Of a stretch of 8,542 nt of DNA, positions 1-6,259 are shown piece after piece. This DNA is from Lachnospiraceae bacterium UBA4381 (GTDB taxonomy: Bacteria; Bacillota; Clostridia; Lachnospirales; Lachnospiraceae), in the NCBI GenBank assembly GCA_002391105.1, contig DGRT01000177.1:1-8542 (forward strand). The letters are read 5' to 3'. A program made the translations under genes and the position numbers. A model generated the notes under the pieces. The model made no database searches. It was not told where the DNA came from and worked only from the letters and a program-made list of their open reading frames with translations. How positions within the stretch are numbered: the stretch's first letter is position 1; the number at the start of each line of letters is the position of its first letter.

Positions 1-170
1 TTGCTTCTGAAAGGAGCATTTTCAATATTATGAATAGCTCTGTTGAAACCATTTCTTCCATGGACAACCATTCCGGCACGTCTGGTACCAAGATGCGAAT
101 GGTAATCTGTTCCATAGAAAAGATCAAATACTGAATCACCCTTTAATGCTGTTGCAAAAAATCCACCCAT
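1..170 (-). CDS. PurF-like (class II glutamine amidotransferase fold) protein, N-terminal fragment
   Basis: Only the first 56 codons are inside the window; the gene continues past base 1. The peptide begins MGGFFATALKGDSVFDLF and then has YGTDYHSHLGTRRAG and NRAIHNIENAPF. This matches the start of a clostridial and Bacteroidetes protein group usually labelled amidophosphoribosyltransferase (PurF-like), with the H-LGTRR-G segment of class II glutamine amidotransferases. Authentic PurF has Cys as the residue after the initiator Met, and that Cys hydrolyses glutamine. Here residue 2 is Gly and there is no Cys in the visible 56 residues. The start is secure: ATG (168-170) is preceded by AGGAG at 175-179, and an in-frame stop lies just upstream at 198-200 with no other start codon between. 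The true activity is therefore unknown; glutaminase-dependent PRPP amidation looks unlikely. The family call rests on N-terminal sequence only. Confidence 0.7.
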   Translation of the reverse strand, partial: MGGFFATALKGDSVFDLFYGTDYHSHLGTRRAGMVVHGRNGFNRAIHNIENAPFRS

Positions 171-434
171 GATTACTCCTAGAAATATTAATACTCTTTA
201 TTCATATAACAGAAATGCCTATATACATTTTCCCATCATATGACATCATCTCTAAACATTTCAAACGACATGCTATATACTAACATAAAGAGCCATCAAG
301 TAAAATGCAAAATTATTACAAAATGATAGAAAATCTTTAGCTATATTGAAGACAATTTTTACAATGATTTCATGACCAGAATATATCTGTTTTTTTATAA
401 AAGTCACACTCTTATCATAAACTACAATATATTA
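171..434. other. AT-rich intergenic region between the flavodiiron gene and the PurF-like gene
   Basis: This 264-base stretch has no credible open reading frame with a ribosome site. It holds the promoter candidates for the PurF-like gene. I see no convincing GC-rich hairpin followed by T residues on the minus strand that would end the upstream operon, and no recognisable riboswitch or tRNA. Confidence 0.5.
235..264 (-). promoter_or_regulatory. Candidate sigma-70/SigA promoter for the PurF-like gene
   Basis: On the minus strand a -35-like TTGAAA (259-264) is followed after 18 bases by a -10-like TATGAT (235-240), each matching five of six consensus positions. It would start transcription near 228, giving a leader of about 58 bases before the ATG. 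A weaker alternative is GTGACT (402-407) with TATATT (380-385), 16 bases apart, which would give a leader of about 200 bases. The surrounding DNA is very AT-rich, so chance matches are expected. Confidence 0.4.
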
Positions 435-1619
435 TTACTTTCCAGCTTCTACTACTGCATCAGCAAGAGCCTCTATCTCAGGTATATCAGTTGATTTCAC
501 ACTTGATCTGATAGTAACAACCTTATCCAGCACTTCAACATTCTTCCAGCCTTCCACTATAGACTTGATAGTACGTGCAGCCGAAGGTGCCCATGAACCA
601 TTTTCCATAATGGCTATCTTTCTGTTCTGATAGGTCTTGGCGCTAAGGTGTGTCAGGAAATCATGCATTGGAAGGAACACCCCTGCATCATAACTGGAGG
701 AACATAGAACCATTCTGTCATATCTGAAGGCATCCTCTACACATTCAGCCATATCCTCACGGCAAAGGTCTGATATTGCAACCTTCTCTCCCTTTGCTTC
801 AAGCATTTCAGCAAGCAGCTTTGCAGCTTTGGCAGTATTACCATGAATAGAAGCATATGCAACGAATACGCCATGATCCTCAGGCTCGTAGCTGCTCCAG
901 GTATTATATGTATCAAGATAATAGCTGAGCTCTGTACCCGGCATAGGAAGAACAGGTCCGTGAAGAGGAAGTATCTTCTCTATTCCGAGAGGAGCCGCCT
1001 TCTTCAGAAGTGTCTGAACCATCTGTCCATACTTACCAACTATACCAAAGTAGTAACGTCTTGCTTCACATGCCCATCCCTCAGGATCATCAAAGTCAAG
1101 AGCTCCAAACTTTCCAAATGCATCTGCTGAGAAGAATACCTTTTCACTCTGTTCAAAGGTCATCATAACCTCCGGCCAGTGAATCATAGGAGCAAGTATA
1201 AACTGAAGAGTATGTGTTCCGACAGAAAGTGTATCTCCTTCCTTTACAACATATGCCCTGTCTCCCAGTTCAAGATTCTCAAAAAACTGTGGTAGCATAC
1301 TGAAGGTCTTTGCATTACTTACCACCTTTGCTTCCGGAAATGCATCTATACACGCCTTAAAGCTTCCTGAATGATCAGGCTCAATATGCTGAACCACAAA
1401 ATAGTCAAGCTTTCTTCCGCCCAGGGCTTCCTTTACATTTGCAAGCCATTCATCAGTTTTGGAAGCATCAACACTGTCCATAAGTACGGTCTTTTCGTCA
1501 AGTATCACATAAGAATTATAAGCCATACCTTCCGGAACTATATACTGGCTCTCAAAAAGATCAATATCATGATCATCCACACCTACATACTTAATTGAAT
1601 CTGTTACATTTGATACCAT
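435..1619 (-). CDS. fprA: Class A flavodiiron protein (oxygen and/or nitric oxide reductase)
   Basis: A 394-residue cytoplasmic flavodiiron protein, a family that reduces O2 to water and/or NO to N2O with electrons delivered through rubredoxin or a similar donor. The N-terminal metallo-beta-lactamase-like domain (about 1-245) carries the diiron ligand pattern H78-x-E80-x-D82-H83, then H147 (MIHWPE), D166 (FSADAFG) and H220 (LPLHGP). The C-terminal flavodoxin domain (about 250-394) starts with the FMN-phosphate loop YASIHGNTAKAA (255-266). The protein ends after the flavodoxin domain, so it is class A without a fused rubredoxin or flavin-reductase module. The start is supported by a perfect AGGAGG at 1628-1633, 8 bases from the ATG. 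That ribosome site touches the stop codon of the copper ATPase gene (1633-1635), so the two genes are almost certainly co-transcribed. Whether it prefers O2 or NO cannot be told from sequence. Confidence 0.95.
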   Translation of the reverse strand: MVSNVTDSIKYVGVDDHDIDLFESQYIVPEGMAYNSYVILDEKTVLMDSVDASKTDEWLANVKEALGGRKLDYFVVQHIEPDHSGSFKACIDAFPEAKVVSNAKTFSMLPQFFENLELGDRAYVVKEGDTLSVGTHTLQFILAPMIHWPEVMMTFEQSEKVFFSADAFGKFGALDFDDPEGWACEARRYYFGIVGKYGQMVQTLLKKAAPLGIEKILPLHGPVLPMPGTELSYYLDTYNTWSSYEPEDHGVFVAYASIHGNTAKAAKLLAEMLEAKGEKVAISDLCREDMAECVEDAFRYDRMVLCSSSYDAGVFLPMHDFLTHLSAKTYQNRKIAIMENGSWAPSAARTIKSIVEGWKNVEVLDKVVTIRSSVKSTDIPEIEALADAVVEAGK

Positions 1620-1632
1620 TTTTTAACCCTCC

Positions 1633-1842
1633 TTAGCTAATCTTAATAACTGTATAATCTTTATCTTCTACTGCTTTTCTGAGATCATCCTCAGATACCT
1701 CCTGAGACAGCTCCACTACAGCAGTTCCTGCCTCATGACTTACCTCTGCTGATGCAACTCCGTCAAGCTTCTCCAGAGCCTTTTTTACAGTAGCCTCACA
1801 ATGCTCACACATCATGCCTTCTATTTCCATCGTCTTTTTCAT
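1633..1842 (-). CDS. Possible internally initiated CopZ-like copper chaperone (in frame, within copA)
   Basis: This is the C-terminal HMA domain of the ATPase considered as a separate translation product. Two adjacent in-frame ATG codons (1843-1845 and 1840-1842; residues M807 and M808 of the ATPase) follow a perfect GGAGGT (1849-1854). The second ATG is 6 bases from it, normal initiation spacing. Starting there gives 69 residues beginning MKKTMEIEGMMCEHC, which have the length and plan of free-standing CopZ chaperones: a CxxC metal loop near the N-terminus and a ferredoxin-like beta-alpha-beta-beta-alpha-beta pattern. CopZ proteins carry Cu(I) to CopA. Known precedent: E. coli copA also yields a separate chaperone-like product, there by frameshifting and from the N-terminal domain. 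The alternative is that GGAGGT is only the codons for Gly804-Gly805 in a flexible linker. Separate production is inference. Confidence 0.4.
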   Translation of the reverse strand: MKKTMEIEGMMCEHCEATVKKALEKLDGVASAEVSHEAGTAVVELSQEVSEDDLRKAVEDKDYTVIKIS

Positions 1843-4263
1843 CATATTACCTCCAACGTCTGATTTATCTATAATACTATCGCTTTGGGTTTCGTGCAAC
1901 TTACTCCTGAGTAAACTGATCTTATTCAGGATACCCTGTCTCAGTTCCATATCCTTCAGCTTGCCGGGAACATGGTCCTTAGACGGATCCTTCAGCTTGC
2001 ACAGATTAATACGAAGCGCATTCATGCAAACAAAGAAGCTGGAAAGTGCCATAGCCGCCGCTCCATACATAGGCTTCAGGGCAAAGCCATATACTCCCAT
2101 GGCAAGGGGTATGCAGAGTGCATTATAGAAAAATGCCCAGAAAAGATTCTCATGTATATTTCTGATAACAGCCCTGCTGAGTCTTATAGCGGCTGCAACG
2201 TCCATGACAGAGTTTTTCATAAGAACAACATCGGCTGCATCTACAGCAACATCCGTACCTGCACCAATGGCAAAGCCTGTGTCTGCCCTGGTAAGAGCTA
2301 TGGAATCATTAATACCATCCCCAACCATTGCCACCTTTACCGCTGCTTTACTGCACTGCTCCTGAATACCTCTGATGATCCTCTCCTTCTCATCCGGCAT
2401 GACACCGGCTATCACCTCATCCACTCCTGCCTCAGCAGCAAGATGTGCCGCAGTCCTTTCATTATCTCCGGTAAGCATTAAAGTAATAATACCCATATTT
2501 TTAAGCTGACCTATAGCCTGCTCACTATCTTCCTTGATCTGATCTGCAACGGCTATGAAACCAAGATATATTCCGCCCTTTGTAAAAAGGAGCGGTGTTC
2601 TGCCATTTTCTGACTGCTTTAATGCAGGCTCTTTTTCCGGCTCACTTAGTCCGGCACCTATATATCTTATACTTCCACCTTCAAGAAGTGTGCCATCGTC
2701 TGCTGCTACGGCTCTTACTCCGGAGCCTGCAAGAGCTTCAAAATTCTTTAGCTCTATATCATATACCGTTTTGTTACTGTCACTTGGATTTTTTACATTT
2801 TCAATATAATCAACCACCGCTCCGGCAAGCGGATGCTCAGACAGCTTTTCAAGACTGTATGCCACCTTAAGCAGTTCAGTTTCAGATATTCCCTCAGCAG
2901 GATATACACCGGTTACTCCTGGTTCTCCCTTAGTAATGGTACCCGTTTTATCCAGTACAACAACTCCCACACGCCCAGCTCCCTCAAGAGCCTGAGCCGT
3001 TTTATACAGTATTCCGTTTTTTGCACCGACACCACTGCCTACCATGATAGCAACCGGAGTAGCCAGCCCCAGCGCACACGGACAGCTTATAACCAGAACC
3101 GATATAGCTCTTGCTATCGAGAAACCAACGCTCTGCCCCATTATCATCCAGACGATAAAGGTTATAACAGCAAGACCTATTACCACCGGAACAAATATGC
3201 CCGATACCTTGTCGGCTATTCTTGCAAGAGGAGCTTTGGTAGCCGCGGCGTCTCCAACCAGTTTTATAATCTGAGACAATGTGGTATTATCACCTACTCT
3301 TGTCGCCCTGCACCTGACATAACCATTTATATTCATGGTACCGGCTGATACCATATCATTTACCGCCTTATCAACCGGTACACTTTCACCTGTAAGCATC
3401 GATTCGTTAACAGAGGTGCTTCCTTCTATCACAACTCCATCCACAGGAACCTTATCCCCTGCCCGAAGGATATATATATCATCTATCCTGACCTCCTCTA
3501 CAGGAATGGTCAGCTCCTTATCATCTCTTATGACTGTAGCGCTCTCCGGAGACAGCGACAGAAGACTCTTCAACGCATCTGTTGTACGCCCCTTGGACTT
3601 CGCCTCAAGAAGCTTCCCTACTGTTATAAGCGTCGGTATCATGGCCGCAGATTCAAAGTACAGGTCATGTCCAAATGTCATAACCCTGTCCATATCTCCC
3701 TTACTCATGGCATCACACATAAGAAGCAGACAGACCAGACTGTATCCAAAGGAAACAGCACTTCCCATAGCCACAAGACTGTCCATATTAGGAGACGCAG
3801 CAAACAGAGATCTGAAGCCGCTTACGAAAAATCTCTTATTGATAACCATTACTATTATCGCCAGCAGCATTTCTATTACAGCTACAGCGATATGGTTATT
3901 TATTATATCCGGGACATACCAGCCCCACATCATATGCCCCATGGAGAGATACATAAGCAGGATCAGAAATATAACTGAAAAGATAAGCCTTTTCACAAGT
4001 ATCGGAGACTCCTTATCTTCAAGCGAATCTATCTCAGCACTATGTCCCTGCTTTTTTTCCTGCGAACCAAAAACAGACGCGCCGTAGCCCGCCCTTTCAA
4101 CAGCTTCTATTACTGCTTTCTCGTCTGCCGCGCCTTCTACTCCCATAGTATTAGTCAGAAGACTCACCGCACAGCTCTCAACTCCATCTACTCCAAGAAC
4201 AGCTTTCTCAACTCTTGCCTGACAGGCAGCACAGCTCATTCCGGTGACTGAATATTTTTTCAT
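1633..4263 (-). CDS. copA: Cu(I)-exporting P1B-type ATPase with N- and C-terminal metal-binding domains
   Basis: An 876-residue membrane pump that uses ATP to expel Cu(I) from the cytoplasm. The N-terminal HMA domain (1-65) has GMSCAAC with C11 and C14. Eight membrane segments are visible (about 91-109, 124-142, 162-184, 202-220, 354-376, 385-408, 703-727, 733-752). Hallmarks are the actuator TGES (291-294), the transport site CPC (394-396), the phosphorylated Asp in DKTGT (D438), the HP motif (477-478), GDGIND (648-653), and the Cu(I)-ATPase residues Y713-N714 and M738-x-x-S741-S742. After a hydrophilic linker (about 755-806) comes a second HMA domain (808-876) with GMMCEHC, C819 and C822. 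A C-terminal HMA is unusual relative to textbook CopA, where extra HMAs are N-terminal. The ATG is preceded by AGAGGAA (4270-4276). A strong promoter lies just upstream and fprA follows 13 bases downstream. Confidence 0.96.
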   Translation of the reverse strand: MKKYSVTGMSCAACQARVEKAVLGVDGVESCAVSLLTNTMGVEGAADEKAVIEAVERAGYGASVFGSQEKKQGHSAEIDSLEDKESPILVKRLIFSVIFLILLMYLSMGHMMWGWYVPDIINNHIAVAVIEMLLAIIVMVINKRFFVSGFRSLFAASPNMDSLVAMGSAVSFGYSLVCLLLMCDAMSKGDMDRVMTFGHDLYFESAAMIPTLITVGKLLEAKSKGRTTDALKSLLSLSPESATVIRDDKELTIPVEEVRIDDIYILRAGDKVPVDGVVIEGSTSVNESMLTGESVPVDKAVNDMVSAGTMNINGYVRCRATRVGDNTTLSQIIKLVGDAAATKAPLARIADKVSGIFVPVVIGLAVITFIVWMIMGQSVGFSIARAISVLVISCPCALGLATPVAIMVGSGVGAKNGILYKTAQALEGAGRVGVVVLDKTGTITKGEPGVTGVYPAEGISETELLKVAYSLEKLSEHPLAGAVVDYIENVKNPSDSNKTVYDIELKNFEALAGSGVRAVAADDGTLLEGGSIRYIGAGLSEPEKEPALKQSENGRTPLLFTKGGIYLGFIAVADQIKEDSEQAIGQLKNMGIITLMLTGDNERTAAHLAAEAGVDEVIAGVMPDEKERIIRGIQEQCSKAAVKVAMVGDGINDSIALTRADTGFAIGAGTDVAVDAADVVLMKNSVMDVAAAIRLSRAVIRNIHENLFWAFFYNALCIPLAMGVYGFALKPMYGAAAMALSSFFVCMNALRINLCKLKDPSKDHVPGKLKDMELRQGILNKISLLRSKLHETQSDSIIDKSDVGGNMMKKTMEIEGMMCEHCEATVKKALEKLDGVASAEVSHEAGTAVVELSQEVSEDDLRKAVEDKDYTVIKIS
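1849..1854 (-). promoter_or_regulatory. Internal Shine-Dalgarno GGAGGT inside copA
   Basis: Minus-strand GGAGGT lies 3 bases before one ATG and 6 bases before the next, both in frame with copA and exactly at the boundary of the C-terminal HMA domain. It is as good as or better than the sites used by the real genes in this window (for example AGAGGAA for copA). It decides whether a separate chaperone could be made. Confidence 0.5.
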
Positions 4264-4274
4264 GTTTAGTTCCT

Positions 4275-4298
4275 CTTAGTTAGTTTTTTCTAACCAAG
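4275..4298. promoter_or_regulatory. Inverted repeat over the copA start point, likely operator
   Basis: On the plus strand CTTAGTTAG (4275-4283), six T residues (4284-4289) and CTAACCAAG (4290-4298) form a dyad with 8 of 9 positions matching between arms. The inner part, GTTAG-N6-CTAAC, is perfectly symmetric. It runs from the edge of the -10 box (4297-4302) across the predicted transcription start (about 4290) to the edge of the ribosome site. Since most of one arm would lie upstream of the transcript start, a DNA operator is more likely than an RNA hairpin. The 5-6-5 spacing resembles Crp/Fnr-family sites. It does not look like the CopY TACA-N2-TGTA box, and the promoter spacer is too short for a CueR/MerR type site. 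The regulator is not identified. Confidence 0.5.
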
Positions 4299-4325
4299 TA
4301 TAGTATAGTCTCCTTTTTGTGTCAA
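4297..4325 (-). promoter_or_regulatory. Strong SigA-type promoter of the copA-fprA operon
   Basis: On the minus strand a perfect -35 TTGACA (4320-4325), a 17-base spacer and a -10 TATACT (4297-4302, five of six) make a near-consensus promoter. Transcription would start near 4290, giving a leader of roughly 27 bases with the ribosome site AGAGGAA (4270-4276). The -35 box begins only 6 bases after the stop codon of the GH13-like gene. No terminator is visible between them, so some read-through from upstream is possible. Such a strong core next to a dyad suggests control by repression. Confidence 0.8.
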
Positions 4326-4330
4326 ATAAT

Positions 4331-6187
4331 CTATGAACCAAAGTCCTTCATAAGCATTCTGAAGGTATAGGCAGGAACATTTACACCAACCGCTCTAAGC
4401 ACCCTGCCGGTAAACAATTCTATATATTCTCCATCATCTTCATTTATCCATGCAGTGCGGTCATGTTCTGAAAAATTAAAGATACAGACTATCTTTTCCC
4501 CATCATAATATCTGCCCAGGGCAAGTGTTCCTGCATCCCAGGTATCCATAGTCCAGGTATCGGCATTTGCATTAAAGGCTCTGTGATTCTTTTTAATCTC
4601 TGAAAGTCTGACCATGGCTTCATGTATTATCTCCGGGATACTTCCGGACCTTCTTACCTCCTGAGCTTTTTTCCAGTCAAACCTTCCTCTCAGGACATTC
4701 CTTTCATCGTATGCAGTACGTTTACTATTCTGAAAACTGTAATCATTCAGCATCCCGATCTCATCACCGTAACAGATCATAGGAATACCACTGTTCATAA
4801 AAAGAAATACGTGATGAAGCACAGCCTCTCTAAGCGCCATATCCAGCATCATATTGTCATTACACTGCACTGCTCTTTCTATTCCGGATAAAGATGCTGT
4901 AGTACCGCATATACCACCGCTGCCGGATATCGGATCCTTTTTATATATAAGTGCTTCCGAATCACTGTTTTCTATATTTCCCGTAAAATACTGATTCAGA
5001 TAATCTATATGAGCCTTTTTATCTATCCCATCACCTGCCAGAAGCTCAAAGTCCAGATTCCAGGTAAGCTCATCAGTATTTCTGATACAGTTTATAAATG
5101 TATAGGATCTGGGAAGTGTATTCATATAATCAAGCCTGTTTTTAAGCAGCTTGCAGTCTCTGGTAGCTACTGTATGCCACTCGGTACTCATCAGATTCTT
5201 ATTATACAGCAGATGACATTCAGGAGAGACTTCCGTACCAAAATAAGATACCTGTTCCGCGGTTTCTCCGATCACATCTCCCAGTATAACCGTTCCCGGA
5301 CAGACTGTCTCCAGGATGAGTCTCAACATTCTGATAAGGCTATGAACCTCAGGATTATTCCGGCAGTCAGTTCCTTCCTCTTTCCATATATAGGAAAGAT
5401 GCTCCAGCTTTATTACATCCACTCCCTGATTTGCCAAAAATAATATATTGCATACCATCTCATTAAAAACCAGCGGATTTCTGTAATTAAGATCCCACTG
5501 ATCAGGATAGAAGGTTGTCATTACATATTTCCGAAGCTCCGGAAGATAAGTAAAGTTCCCCGGTGCTTTTTCTCTGAGTTCCTGAGGTACAGTTTCATCG
5601 AAGGAATTCACGAGATCACCTTCTTCGGTAAATATATAATAATCCTTATATACATCGTCCTGTTTATAGGCCTTCTTCGCCCATATATGCTCCATTGAAG
5701 TATGGTTCATATCTATGGATATACAAGTGTTGATCTTCTTCCTGTGGCAGGAATCCGTAAGAAGGACAAGATCCTCCATAGTACCTACAGCACGTCTCAC
5801 CTTCCTGTGATTCGATATGGAGGGGGCAAATATATCGCTCCCCCTTGGACATTCCAGTATAGGAAGCAGCTCTATAAAATTGATACCTGTTTTCTGCAGG
5901 TAACCGAGCTTTTTCTCAAGACCGGATAAAGTGTCTGCAAAATTATCTACTGATATAAGCATACCTACTATATCGTAGGATTTATACCAATGCGTAGTAA
6001 CCTCTCTTATCCTGTCCAGCTTCTTCAGATCTTTGCTTCGCTCAGCAAAATAATCCCCCATTTCAGCCAGAAGAGCCTCCAGACTTTCCTCATTATCATA
6101 AAGCCCCATATAAAGCTCTCTAAGTTCCCCCTCAGCCGTATCGAGTCTTTCTTTATATTTCTTTTTTTCAGCAGGAGTAAGATTCAT
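4331..6187 (-). CDS. Amylosucrase-like GH13 protein with altered catalytic residues
   Basis: A 618-residue protein that aligns over its whole length with amylosucrases (GH13 subfamily 4; about 636 residues in Neisseria). It has a helical N-terminal region (1-70), a TIM barrel (about 71-530) and a C-terminal beta domain. Matching segments include SDIFAPS (117-123), MNHTSMEHIWA (160-170), TTFYPDQWDLNYRNP (224-238), LANQGVDVIK (251-260), CGTTASLSG (427-435) and YGDEIGMLND (473-482). The nucleophile motif RMDA of amylosucrase is KLEH here (E262 for Asp). The acid/base SEAI is GDVI (D304 for Glu), and HDD is TDE (T371-D372-E373, keeping the third carboxylate). Family GH13 enzymes almost invariably need the Asp nucleophile and Glu acid/base, so this may be inactive or changed in function. 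No signal peptide is seen, so it should be cytoplasmic. GGAGGA (6193-6198) supports the start. Residue equivalences come from manual alignment from memory. Confidence 0.85.
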   Translation of the reverse strand: MNLTPAEKKKYKERLDTAEGELRELYMGLYDNEESLEALLAEMGDYFAERSKDLKKLDRIREVTTHWYKSYDIVGMLISVDNFADTLSGLEKKLGYLQKTGINFIELLPILECPRGSDIFAPSISNHRKVRRAVGTMEDLVLLTDSCHRKKINTCISIDMNHTSMEHIWAKKAYKQDDVYKDYYIFTEEGDLVNSFDETVPQELREKAPGNFTYLPELRKYVMTTFYPDQWDLNYRNPLVFNEMVCNILFLANQGVDVIKLEHLSYIWKEEGTDCRNNPEVHSLIRMLRLILETVCPGTVILGDVIGETAEQVSYFGTEVSPECHLLYNKNLMSTEWHTVATRDCKLLKNRLDYMNTLPRSYTFINCIRNTDELTWNLDFELLAGDGIDKKAHIDYLNQYFTGNIENSDSEALIYKKDPISGSGGICGTTASLSGIERAVQCNDNMMLDMALREAVLHHVFLFMNSGIPMICYGDEIGMLNDYSFQNSKRTAYDERNVLRGRFDWKKAQEVRRSGSIPEIIHEAMVRLSEIKKNHRAFNANADTWTMDTWDAGTLALGRYYDGEKIVCIFNFSEHDRTAWINEDDGEYIELFTGRVLRAVGVNVPAYTFRMLMKDFGS

Positions 6188-6206
6188 GGCTTTCCTCCAC
6201 TAAATA

Positions 6207-6242
6207 TTTATAATTATATTAGTCACATAATCAATCATACAA
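6207..6242 (-). promoter_or_regulatory. Candidate promoter(s) upstream of the GH13-like gene
   Basis: The 72-base gap between the lipid kinase and the GH13-like gene holds two overlapping candidates on the minus strand: TTGATT (6229-6234) with TATAAA (6207-6212) at 16 bases, and TTGTAT (6237-6242) with a perfect TATAAT (6213-6218) at 18 bases. Either would give a short leader. The region is AT-rich, and read-through from the upstream gene is also possible because no terminator is seen. Confidence 0.35.
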
Positions 6243-6259
6243 ATCGGGCATAGCCAGAA

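Noticed and set aside
378..399. Weak hairpin CAGA-loop-TCTG followed by seven T residues on the plus strand, resembling a terminator
   Set aside because: The stem is only about four base pairs and the T run would serve plus-strand transcription, but no plus-strand gene exists here. For minus-strand fprA it lacks the downstream T run.
171..434. A riboswitch in the leader of the PurF-like gene
   Set aside because: I looked for purine-type and other conserved core motifs and stable paired elements and found none; the region is AT-rich with only short chance palindromes such as TCATATGA.
3335..4087. A 250-codon open frame on the plus strand opposite copA
   Set aside because: It lies wholly antisense to a clear P-type ATPase gene, its translation is a low-complexity Ser/Thr/Ile-rich peptide with no family resemblance, and such open frames are common opposite real genes.
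4275..4298. The copA dyad as an intrinsic terminator of the GH13-like gene
   Set aside because: On the transcribed strand the dyad has an A-rich loop and is followed by AGGAAC, not by T residues, and it overlaps the -10 box of a strong promoter.
4297..4325. CueR/MerR-type copper-activated promoter
   Set aside because: MerR-family promoters have a 19-20 base spacer with a dyad between -35 and -10; here the spacer is the normal 17 bases and the dyad lies downstream of the spacer.
5664..5852. A 62-codon open frame on the minus strand inside the GH13-like gene in another frame
   Set aside because: It overlaps well-conserved GH13 sequence, has no convincing ribosome site, and its peptide resembles nothing recognisable.
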